Assembly (NCBI GenBank): GCA_021821225.1
Contig: JAKACR010000072.1
Location: forward strand, 1-10,475
Source of the DNA: Bacillota bacterium
GTDB taxonomy: Bacteria > Bacillota > Bacilli > Alicyclobacillales > SLC66
Direction of reading: 5' to 3'
Length of the DNA: 10,475 bases
Shown in pieces: positions 1 to 5,313 of the stretch. The notes under the pieces were generated by a model. It was not told the DNA's origin. It made no database searches and worked only from the letters and a program-made list of their open reading frames with translations. Made by a program: the position numbers and the translations under genes. Positions within the stretch are counted from its first letter, which is position 1. Each line of letters opens with the position of its first letter.

Positions 1-98
1 GTGCAATACGCCCCAGACCGACGAAAGTGGAGCGTATATATCTCTCTTATTACATATTGTGGAGCGCGGCGTCCGTAGGTATAAATTTCAGCGGGAAT
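1..98. other. Foreign sequence downstream of the broken ABC gene, no gene recognised
   Basis: No convincing coding region is seen in either strand. The sequence replaces the remainder of the ABC ATPase gene that should follow the GntR regulator on the minus strand. Positions 83-99 (AAATTTCAGCGGGAATC) resemble the subterminal repeats I remember from IS21-family elements, but I cannot verify that and no transposase is visible at the window edge. Confidence 0.35.
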
Positions 99-173
99 CT
101 AGGTTTCAATGGCCATCGCGCTGGCCGACGAAAACCGCTTGCTCAACCGCTCAATCACGATGCCGTCCGTCAT
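99..173 (-). pseudogene. ABC transporter ATP-binding protein, N-terminal remnant
   Basis: The ATG at 173 overlaps the stop of the GntR gene as ATGA, the usual translational coupling in ytrA-type operons. The peptide MTDGIVIERLSKRFSSASAM followed by AIE matches the first strand of ABC ATPase domains (pattern I-E-x-L-[ST]-K-R-F). The match ends near 105, well before any Walker A motif, and a TAG follows at 99-101. A full ATPase would be about 230-300 residues, so over 90 percent is missing. What follows is unrelated sequence, so this is a truncation by rearrangement or insertion and not a point mutation. Family assignment rests on about 20 residues and on the coupled position after a YtrA regulator. 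The membrane permease normally found next is absent from the window. Confidence 0.7.
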
Positions 174-631
174 GTATTTGCGCTCCCTTCCTTCCACTCT
201 GACGCTACGGCGTTCATCGCCGTAGCAAGTTCTTCCACCGGAATACCCAGGTGGAACGCTTCCACCAGCAACACGCGCATGTGATCGAGCAAAGAAGCGT
301 AGCGCGAGTCGATGTGCACATCGGCGCCGGTCTCGCCGCCCGCCCTCTGGATCCGCAGGACCTCCAGTAGAGAATGCGGCGGTGGATGCGGCGTTCGCCT
401 GGCGACAAATGTGCCGCGCCCGCGAACCACTTCGATGATGCCTGCGCGTTCCAATTCCTGATAGGCCTTCGCGATCGTATTGGGATTGATCGTCAAATCT
501 ACGGCGAGATCGCGAATCGAGGGCATCCTGTCCCCCGCTTGCAACGCGCCGCGCGCGGTCTGCTCCTTAACCGCATCGACGATCTGCTGATAGATCGGCG
601 TACTCGATCTCGTATCGATCGGCAACCACAC
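170..631 (-). CDS. GntR family transcriptional regulator, YtrA subfamily
   Basis: This is a DNA-binding repressor of 153 residues. Residues about 10-76 form the GntR winged helix: TPIYQQIVDAVKEQ, then GDRMPSIRDLAVDLTINPNT, then the wing RGRGTFVARR. The rest is a short helical tail (LLVEAFHLGIPVEELATAMN) instead of a ligand-binding FadR, HutC or MocR domain, which defines the YtrA type. It is somewhat longer than typical members (about 120-130) because of a Pro/His-rich linker near residues 80-87. The start is GTG at 631 because GGAGGTG lies 5 bases upstream (643-637); the nearby ATG at 634 is out of frame. YtrA proteins normally repress their own operon with ABC exporter genes, often linked to cell-envelope stress. 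Here the coupled ABC gene is cut off after about 23 codons, so the regulator may now control only itself or act elsewhere. Confidence 0.9.
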   Translation of the reverse strand: MWLPIDTRSSTPIYQQIVDAVKEQTARGALQAGDRMPSIRDLAVDLTINPNTIAKAYQELERAGIIEVVRGRGTFVARRTPHPPPHSLLEVLRIQRAGGETGADVHIDSRYASLLDHMRVLLVEAFHLGIPVEELATAMNAVASEWKEGSANT

Positions 632-702
632 ATAATCACCTCCATCGGCTCCGCAGTTTCCAGCGTCGCCAGCACTGTCTGCAGCATGTGCACATCACGA
701 GT

Positions 703-747
703 TATATGTACTGAATCGAATGGTACACACAATACACTATACAATAC
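703..747 (-). promoter_or_regulatory. Candidate promoter and operator of the YtrA-type regulator
   Basis: On the minus strand a -35-like TTGTGT (732-727) is followed after 16 bases by TACATA (710-705), or after 18 bases by CATATA. Two direct copies of GTATTGT (747-741 and 735-729), 12 bases apart, overlap the -35 box, which suits autorepression by the regulator starting at 631. The repeats are seen; promoter activity and binding are inferred. Confidence 0.45.
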
Positions 748-830
748 CGATCATCGTGTCAAGCGTGAACTAAAGAGGATTCGGCTCTTCCATGTCGAAA
801 AAAGCTAAAATTATATTATTATTACTTATG

Positions 831-953
831 GGGGAGATGTAATAAACCGAATTTAGGAAAGCGCCCCAATCCTACCTATTGTGTTTGACTGAAACCTCAA
901 ACACAATAGGTAGGATTGGGGCGCCTGCTGTGCGGACTTTATCACATGTCCCC
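831..953 (-). repeat. Structured repeat copy 2 (about 123 bp) with central 28-bp hairpin
   Basis: Read on the minus strand this copy starts with GGGGACATGTGATAAA (953-938) and ends with the inverted form of GGGGAGATGTAATAAA (plus 831-846); the two ends match at 14 of 16 positions. It is related to the repeat at 3541-3660. Positions 951-921 agree with 3542-3572 at 25 of 31 positions, including GCAGGCGC. Plus 832-857 agrees with the minus strand of 3659-3634 at 20 of 26. The spacing between these blocks is 63 versus 61 bases. The centre is a perfect hairpin. There is no coding capacity, so this looks like a non-autonomous mobile or structured repeat. The right edge abuts what appears to be the 3' end of a lost gene upstream of the ABC fragment. 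Confidence 0.75.
861..924. repeat. Perfect 28-bp inverted repeat with 8-nt loop
   Basis: The arms 861-888 and 897-924 are exact reverse complements around the loop CTGAAACC. No T-tract follows on either side, so an intrinsic terminator is not the natural reading. It is the central hairpin of the repeat at 831-953; the related repeat at 3541-3660 has a 14-bp stem with a loop of the same length. Confidence 0.95.
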
Positions 954-956
954 TAG

Positions 957-995
957 ATCCTCATCCTGACGGCCGCGAAAGGTGAAAGCGCATGA
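957..995 (+). pseudogene. Possible 3' end of a lost gene coupled to the ABC fragment
   Basis: The frame ILILTAAKGESA ends in TGA at 993-995, overlapping the ABC start as ATGA. This is the usual junction of co-transcribed, translationally coupled genes. An in-frame TAG lies immediately upstream at 954-956, exactly where the repeat at 831-953 ends, so at most 12 codons survive. The product cannot be recognised. The call depends on the overlap and on the boundary with the repeat. Confidence 0.35.
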
Positions 996-1096
996 GACTG
1001 ATCGAAGTGCGGGCGCTAACCAAAACGTACCGCCTGGCCCAGCGGCAGCTCGGATTGCGCGGTGCCTTCCGCCACCTGGTGCACCAGCGTTACGAG
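992..1096 (+). pseudogene. ABC transporter ATP-binding protein, N-terminal remnant (COG4586-like)
   Basis: An ATG at 992 with the upstream AAAGGTG begins [20 protein letters not shown], and the following [15 protein letters not shown] matches the opening of the ABC-2 type ATPases in which the first strand is followed by a basic insert of the form P-G-L-x-G-x-x-x-x-L-F-x-R-x-Y. Homology stops at Tyr34-Glu35, before the Walker A region. From about 1091 the sequence is the antisense of an amidase gene. The reading frame stays open to 1435, so a chimeric peptide of 147 residues is possible but biologically doubtful. It is a different ATPase from the one starting at 173. The family is recognised from memory of its N-terminal pattern; the truncation is directly visible. 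Confidence 0.7.
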
Positions 1097-1255
1097 ATTC
1101 ATGCCCGGAAGTCCCTGTTTCATCCCGACAATCATATCGGCAATTTTGCGCGCGTTTTCCAAGACTTCTCCTCTCGTATGAAGTCGCGGCATCTTGTAGT
1201 TGACAACAGCCACGCAAACGGTATCCGGACTGCTGTCAATATCGCCATGTCTCAC
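1091..1255 (-). pseudogene. amiE: Aliphatic amidase, N-terminal remnant
   Basis: The GTG at 1255 is preceded at 9 bases by GGGGAG (1270-1265). The product begins [20 protein letters not shown], then [20 protein letters not shown] and [15 protein letters not shown], which matches the highly conserved start of aliphatic amidases of the nitrilase superfamily, enzymes that hydrolyse short amides to acid plus ammonia. The intact enzyme is about 345 residues with a Glu-Lys-Cys catalytic triad. Only 55 residues remain and the whole catalytic core is gone. Homology stops at 1091-1096, the same bases where the ABC fragment on the other strand stops. The gene follows the NCS1 permease by 84 bases and was probably co-transcribed with it, giving an amide uptake and hydrolysis pair that is now inactive. 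Confidence 0.88.
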
Positions 1256-1282
1256 ACACAAACACTCCCCGATCAGCGATCT

Positions 1283-1307
1283 GCGCGGTTGTTCACAATC
1301 CCCGCGC
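1283..1307 (-). other. Hairpin in the permease-amiE intercistronic leader
   Basis: GCGCGG (1283-1288) and CCGCGC (1302-1307) pair. An inner TTG/CAA pairing around TGAA on the minus strand extends the stem past a 3-base bulge. It lies between the permease stop and the amiE ribosome binding site, with no T-run after it. It could stabilise or process the message; no function can be shown. Confidence 0.35.
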
Positions 1308-1339
1308 CCATCTTGATTGCATCATTCCATGTCCCCTGC

Positions 1340-3103
1340 CTAAACCGTGCCCGTCAAGCGGTCAGTTGCAAACATGGCCGACTTTTCATCCTTGCAGGCA
1401 TCGTGGCAGGCGGATTCCAGACTGCAGCAGAGTGAACAAATCGCTCCTGTGTGAAACGGGCACATACTCATATCCTCGACTTCATAAGTAAACCCGCAAC
1501 TTACACAGGTGAGCATTTTTTCCTGAGCCGCGCCGGTCGATCCGGAGGGCGGAACACTGTGCAGCATAGGGTGGACGGTGCGGTGTTGCAAGGGCTGCGC
1601 GGGTTGGTGTTGCAACGCCAGGTTGTTTTCGCGGGCAATATAGTACTTGCCTTTGGTGAGCAGCGCGATTGCCGGAGCCAGAACAAAGGGGAGACCCAGA
1701 GAGAGCAGCGCGGAGAACGCCTGCAAGCCCGGTCCAAAGGCTCCGAAATACGCAGCGATGGATACGGCCGAAGCGATGAGCATGGAGCCGAATCCCACAG
1801 GATTGAAGTGGTAGAGATGCGCCCGCTTGAACTCAATGTAGGATGGACTGATTTTCAACAGCGCCTTGTTGATGACAAGGTCAGCCACAACAGCCCCTAC
1901 CCAGGCGACCGCGACGTTGGAGTAGAAACCCAGCACCATGCCCAGAAATCCAAATACGCCAAACTCCATCAGGCCCAGCGCGATACCGACATTGAGAAAC
2001 AGCCAGACAACCCGGCCGGGATGAAAGTGAAATATGCGGGAGAAGAAATTGGACCACGAGAGCGAACCTGAATAGGCGTTCGTCACATTGATCTTGATCT
2101 GCGACAGGAGAACAAAAATAACGGCTACTGTCAGAGCCGCCCCTGCAGGAAGCAGCGCGCCAAACGCATGGGTGAACATTTGGATGGGTTGGTCGGCTTT
2201 CACACTGCCCACACCCGGAAGGATCCACGAGGCGAGAAACGAGCCGCCCAATTGCTTGAACGCGCCGATAATGACCCAACCCGGACCGGCCAGCAGAACG
2301 GCCCACCACCATTTCCATCTGTTGCTCTTCTCTTTATTCGGCATAAACCGAAGATAGTCGGCCTGTTCTCCAATCTGCGCAATCAACGAAAGGGTAATCC
2401 CCATGGCGGATCCGAACATCAGAGGGCTGAAAGCGACAGCCGTTCCCGATACCCCGCCAAAGTGCACCCAGCTCTGAAATGCCCCCGGATCCTTCAGCAG
2501 AACGATGGAAAACGGGGCAACCATCAGGATCAGCCAGATGGGCTGCGACCATACCTGAAACTTGTTAAGCAGCGTCATGCCATACATGGCGAGCGGGATG
2601 ACCACCAGCGCCGCGATCAAATAGCTGACGGCGATGGGCAGACCAAAATACAGCGTAATGGCCTGCGCCATGACCGATCCTTCAAGAGAGAAGAAAATGA
2701 AGGTGAAGGAAGCGTAAATAACCGACGTGAGCGTTGAACCCAGATACCCGAATCCCGCCCCGCGCGTGAGCAAGTCCATATCGATGTTGTATTTGGCGGA
2801 ATAGTACGCTATGGGAATCCCTGTAAAAAAAATAATCGTGGCGACGGTCAAAATGGCAAACAGGGAATTGACGAAGCCGAATGACAGACCAACCGACCCG
2901 CCGATCGCAAAGTCCGCCATGTAGGCGATACCGCCGAGCGCCGTGCTGGCAACTGCAAACTCACTCCATCTGCGAAACGACCGCGGCGCATATCGGAGGG
3001 CATAATCCTCCATGACCGGATTGTTGACCAGTCCGCTGAACCTGCGCTTCTTTTCGACGGTCCTCAGATCACCCAGTTCCACTCTCGTATCAGGATTCTC
3101 CAT
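1340..3103 (-). CDS. NCS1-type purine/cytosine (amide-linked) permease with Cys-rich C-terminal tail
   Basis: This is a polytopic cation symporter of the NCS1 nucleobase permease type, 587 residues from ATG 3103. That start is preferred over ATG 3109 because GAGGGG (3115-3110) lies 6 bases before it. The N-terminal motif NNPVMEDYALRYAPRSFRRW is typical of the group. About twelve hydrophobic segments fill residues 50-470. A Gln/His/Pro-rich linker follows, then a tail with eight cysteines, counted from ATG 3109 as 535, 538, 550, 558, 561, 562, 568 and 572, in the pattern C-x2-C...C-P...I-C-S-L-C-C...C-H-x2-C, which looks metal-binding. I recall this permease-plus-Cys arrangement from larger proteins that continue into a histidine kinase; here the protein ends after the tail. 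The downstream amiE remnant suggests an amide or nitrogen-compound substrate. Substrate is inferred. Confidence 0.85.
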   Translation of the reverse strand: MENPDTRVELGDLRTVEKKRRFSGLVNNPVMEDYALRYAPRSFRRWSEFAVASTALGGIAYMADFAIGGSVGLSFGFVNSLFAILTVATIIFFTGIPIAYYSAKYNIDMDLLTRGAGFGYLGSTLTSVIYASFTFIFFSLEGSVMAQAITLYFGLPIAVSYLIAALVVIPLAMYGMTLLNKFQVWSQPIWLILMVAPFSIVLLKDPGAFQSWVHFGGVSGTAVAFSPLMFGSAMGITLSLIAQIGEQADYLRFMPNKEKSNRWKWWWAVLLAGPGWVIIGAFKQLGGSFLASWILPGVGSVKADQPIQMFTHAFGALLPAGAALTVAVIFVLLSQIKINVTNAYSGSLSWSNFFSRIFHFHPGRVVWLFLNVGIALGLMEFGVFGFLGMVLGFYSNVAVAWVGAVVADLVINKALLKISPSYIEFKRAHLYHFNPVGFGSMLIASAVSIAAYFGAFGPGLQAFSALLSLGLPFVLAPAIALLTKGKYYIARENNLALQHQPAQPLQHRTVHPMLHSVPPSGSTGAAQEKMLTCVSCGFTYEVEDMSMCPFHTGAICSLCCSLESACHDACKDEKSAMFATDRLTGTV

Positions 3104-3476
3104 CTGCATCCCCTCTCTTTTGTAATATAATACGCCTTATTGCGTTAACTTACATGACTCAAAATTGATAATTTCGAGTCCGCAATCAGAAAGTACATCC
3201 AAACCAGCGCTGTGTCAACCAATTCGGCACGAAATAGCTATTTATACGTCATATATACTTACTTATTGCGTTATGTATAGGGCGCAATCACTTCTTGCGG
3301 GGCTTTGGCGGAGGATACTGACGAGGCATCCGGCGCTTTTGACTCACTGCCGGACGATGACCAGAGTTCTCTCAACCCTCTTCAGATCAAGCAACGCGCG
3401 GCAGTTGTTGTCGATTTTGCGATTCATCTTGCCAAAGAACAGCTTAAATCTCAACTTTATACTTCTTGTCAGAGCC
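3104..3476. promoter_or_regulatory. Upstream region of the permease gene with direct repeats; otherwise no gene recognised
   Basis: The permease ribosome binding site is at 3115-3110, and an AT-rich block (3118-3132) with TATTAT on the minus strand could be its -10 region; no good -35 is evident. The 12-mer CTTATTGCGTTA occurs at 3136-3147 and again at 3262-3273, 126 bases apart, and may be a regulator site. From 3281 to 3476 the plus strand has an open frame (TTG at 3305) whose product I do not recognise, and which runs into the element at 3477. I treat it as remnant or chance. Confidence 0.4.
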
Positions 3477-3743
3477 TGTTCAAAATGGGGGCAGGTAAGA
3501 CCCACGCAGTGCAAGGAAGCAGCCAGAAATGCGGACCGAGAGGACATGGGATAAGGTCCTCTTTGCAGGCGCAATGGTTCCACATGTAGTGTCCGAGGCT
3601 CTAATCGGACACTACATGCACTGTAACACGCCGCCAGAATTGGGTTTATCCCATGTCCCTGAGCGTACGTTTTGGATACGTGAGGGAGCATTTCTGGTGA
3701 TGACGTGGCAATGCGCCGGGGAGTTCTGCCCCCTTTTTGAACA
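3477..3743. mobile_element. 267-bp palindromic MITE-like element
   Basis: The ends are inverted: TGTTCAAAATGGGGGCAG (3477-3494) and the reverse complement of 3726-3743, differing at 1 of 18 positions. Moving inward, both arms carry CGCA-T-TGC and then CCAGAAATGC at the identical offset of 46 (3523-3532 and 3697-3688), then GGACATGGGATAA (3542-3554 and 3658-3646), then the arms of a 14-bp hairpin. The right arm has about 20 extra bases. No transposase gene fits inside, so it would be non-autonomous and need an enzyme encoded elsewhere. No clear target-site duplication is seen at the outer ends. The IS family is not assigned. Confidence 0.7.
3541..3660 (+). repeat. Structured repeat copy 1 (about 120 bp) inside the palindromic element
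   Basis: The ends are AGGACATGGGATAA (3541-3554) and the inverted AGGGACATGGGATAA (3660-3646). GAG directly flanks both sides (3538-3540 and 3661-3663), a possible 3-bp target duplication. A first hairpin pairs 3539-3545 with 3556-3562 around ATGGGATAAG. A central hairpin pairs 3583-3596 with 3605-3618 around an 8-nt loop. The related copy at 831-953 keeps both hairpins, with five double-sided changes in the central stem. Confidence 0.75.
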
Positions 3744-3787
3744 ACCTCTGTAAGCATTGACAGCAAATTGGCCACCATTCTCGGCGT

Positions 3788-3919
3788 TATGGCTACAGAT
3801 TTCTCTCTGCGACGGATCCCGACCGCCTCCCCACAGCGAAGAGGCGCCCACTTGTCCCCCGCTTCCAGGCAGAACCGTTCCAACCCTGCGTCGTACTCAA
3901 GCACACCACGTTTCGCGAG
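3788..3919 (-). pseudogene. DUF5348-like small protein, truncated remnant
   Basis: The minus-strand frame LAKRGVLEYDAGLERFCLEA followed by GDKWAPLRCGEAVGIRRREK resembles the small DUF5348 family as I remember it (K-R-G-x-L-x-Y-D at the start, then L-x-C-G-[DE]). These are uncharacterised proteins of Firmicutes, often in mobile regions. The strand pairing continues only to about 3788, after which the frame runs toward the palindromic element with no recognisable homology. An AAGGAG site (3932-3927) is spaced 7 bases from a CTC codon at 3919, where a start codon would be expected, suggesting the start has been mutated. The same frame also opens upstream at ATG 3961. Family assignment is tentative. 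Confidence 0.3.
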
Positions 3920-3942
3920 ATCACGTCTCCTTCTTATTATAA

Positions 3943-4104
3943 TTATCCCTTGATCACCCATGCTGCGGTGGGTTGGTCGTCGATGAGCCGGCGGCCGTTC
4001 TCTGCCCCGTACACGAGACGGTGAGTGCCTTGTTAGGATTTTCGGTCAAATAGAGCAGAACCGTCAACATTGCGGTCAAGCGTGAAGTTGGTATCAGGTC
4101 GCAT
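3943..4104 (-). pseudogene. Small unknown gene with an in-frame stop
   Basis: From ATG 4104 the frame reads MRPDTNFTLDRNVDGSALFD-RKS, then a TAA at 4035-4033, then continues in the same frame for 29 codons (QGTHRLVYGAENGRRLIDDQ and PTAAWVIKG) to TAA at 3945-3943. The part after the stop has coding-like composition and ends just before the ribosome binding site of the DUF5348-like remnant, as in a small operon. Either the stop is a nonsense mutation or two unrelated short frames happen to align. The product is not recognised. No strong ribosome binding site precedes 4104. Confidence 0.3.
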
Positions 4105-4140
4105 TATCATTGTTTGAACTCTTCCAGTCCAATGAGGAAA

Positions 4141-4177
4141 TCAGGGAGACCGACGATTTACTGCGGTCGCTCCCTGA
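4141..4177 (-). terminator. Candidate terminator of the EamA exporter gene
   Basis: TCAGGGAG-ACCG (4141-4152) pairs with CGGTCGCTCCCTGA (4164-4177), with a 2-base bulge and an 11-base loop. On the minus strand the stem lies 17 bases after the exporter stop and is followed by ATTTCCTC, a weak T-rich tail. Confidence 0.5.
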
Positions 4178-4194
4178 ATGATCCCAGATGCAAC

Positions 4195-5127
4195 TCAAGA
4201 ACGAATCGCCGCCCACTTCCCCAACATCACCCACAGCACCACGGCCAAAGCCGTCGCCACGGTCGCAAAGGTGAGTTTTTCTCCCAGCAGCAACCACGAG
4301 AAAAGAAGAGTGAAAAAAGGCTGGAGGTACTGCATCTGGCTCACCCGCGCCACGCCGCCGAGTCCCATGCCGGTGTACCAGGCGATGAATCCGAAAAATT
4401 GACTTCCCGCCCCGAGGTACAGGAGTCCTGCCCACGCCGTCCAGGAAGCGGGCAGCAGGGACGCCGTGCCGGCCCAGACGGCGTCGGCCGCCAGCAGAAT
4501 GACCGCTGCCGGCGCGGAAAGCACCACCGACCACGCGATTACCTGCCATCCCCCGAGCTGATTCGCCATCCATCCACCCTCGGCGTAAGCGATTGCAACG
4601 ATGGCCACGGCGCCGAGCAGCGCCAGGTCCGCCGCGTGCATTCCACCCAACCCTGTGAACCAAGCGTATGCGGCCACCGTCAATCCCCCTCCGGCACTGC
4701 ACAGCCAAAACAGCAAAGATGGCCTCTCCCCATGCCGGAGTGCAGAGACGGCGGCGGTCGCCAGCGGAAGCAGCGCAAGTTCGACCGCGCCGTGGGATGC
4801 CGGCACCCGTTGCATCGCCCACGCCGTCAGAAACGGGAAACCGAAAACAGCGCCGATCGAGATGATCCCCAGTCCGGGGAGGTGGCCCCTCTGCGGAAAG
4901 CGTTCGCGCTTCCACCAGAGAAAGAGGGCGGCGAATACGGCGGCGACCAGGGCTCGCCCCAGCCCGAGCACCACAACGCCAAACGCACCGACCGCCTCAC
5001 GAGTGGCGGGCAGCGTCAGGCTGAATACAAGCACGCCGATGAGACCATAGAGCATTCCGAGTGATTCCTTGCTCGTTTGCGGCGTTTTCGCCGCCTGTGA
5101 TCCTAGCCTGGTTGCTGTTCTGTTCAC
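4195..5127 (-). CDS. EamA/DMT family membrane exporter
   Basis: This is a polytopic inner-membrane transporter of about 310 residues with ten hydrophobic helices in two homologous halves. The first half runs from GMLYGLIGVLVFSL to about GLTVAAYAWF. The second starts near LALLGAVAIVAIAYAEGGWM and includes the family-typical QMQYLQPFFTLLFSWLLLGE ending. The family exports amino acids, purines or other metabolites. The preferred start is GTG 5127 after the GAGGCGGGGG stretch (5146-5137); a TTG at 5163 would add 12 unlikely residues, and an ATG about 25 codons further in is an alternative. It diverges from the MocR-type regulator at 5314 across a repeat-rich 186-bp space, a common arrangement in which the regulator controls the exporter in response to an amino acid or PLP-related ligand. 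Substrate is unknown. Confidence 0.88.
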   Translation of the reverse strand: MNRTATRLGSQAAKTPQTSKESLGMLYGLIGVLVFSLTLPATREAVGAFGVVVLGLGRALVAAVFAALFLWWKRERFPQRGHLPGLGIISIGAVFGFPFLTAWAMQRVPASHGAVELALLPLATAAVSALRHGERPSLLFWLCSAGGGLTVAAYAWFTGLGGMHAADLALLGAVAIVAIAYAEGGWMANQLGGWQVIAWSVVLSAPAAVILLAADAVWAGTASLLPASWTAWAGLLYLGAGSQFFGFIAWYTGMGLGGVARVSQMQYLQPFFTLLFSWLLLGEKLTFATVATALAVVLWVMLGKWAAIRS

Positions 5128-5313
5128 CGGGCACCCCCGCCTCAAGAGTATCGTGACAGCCAATAGAGTCTGTCGCCAGCATGACAGACTTTCTCTGCGT
5201 TGTACCCGGCCAATTGGGGATGATTTTTACCAGCCAATTTGTATATCATCGAGTCAGGAAGACTGTCATGCGCGGCGGAACAAAGGGGAGCGGGAACAAA
5301 AGGGCGGGGGAAC
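5128..5313. promoter_or_regulatory. Divergent control region between exporter and MocR regulator
   Basis: The region holds a perfect inverted repeat AGTCTGTC (5167-5174) / GACAGACT (5183-5190). It also has three copies of GCCAAT, at 5159-5164, 5209-5214 and 5233-5238; the last two extend to GCCAATT and are 24 bases apart. One overlaps the palindrome CCAATTGG (5211-5218). Regulators of this type usually bind direct repeats, so these are candidate operators. A TGTATAT (5240-5246) could belong to the mocR promoter. The repeats are visible; binding is inferred. Confidence 0.5.

Noticed and set aside
1..98. Possible IS21-type subterminal repeat at the left edge
   Set aside because: Resemblance is from memory, one short stretch only, and no transposase is within the window.
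792..842. Short plus-strand frame MSKKAKIILLLLLMGEM resembling a signal peptide start
   Set aside because: It is 16-17 codons in AT-rich sequence, its possible GAGGA site is too far away (about 13 bases), and it ends inside the structured repeat. Probably chance.
1322..1336. Third partial copy of the repeat end (GGGGACATGGAATGA on the minus strand)
   Set aside because: Only the first nine bases match exactly and none of the following conserved blocks are present; a similar nine-base match also occurs inside xylB, so chance is enough.
992..1435. 147-codon chimeric frame continuing from the ABC start
   Set aside because: After residue 35 it is the antisense of amiE and the intercistronic leader; no evidence that the product is functional.
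3305..3589. Plus-strand frame from a TTG with an acidic, helical product
   Set aside because: No convincing ribosome binding site, crosses the left end of the palindromic element, product not recognised.
3344..3961. 205-codon open frame on the minus strand
   Set aside because: It runs through the palindromic element and shows no continuous family likeness; only the first 60 residues look coding-like. Not reported as an intact gene.
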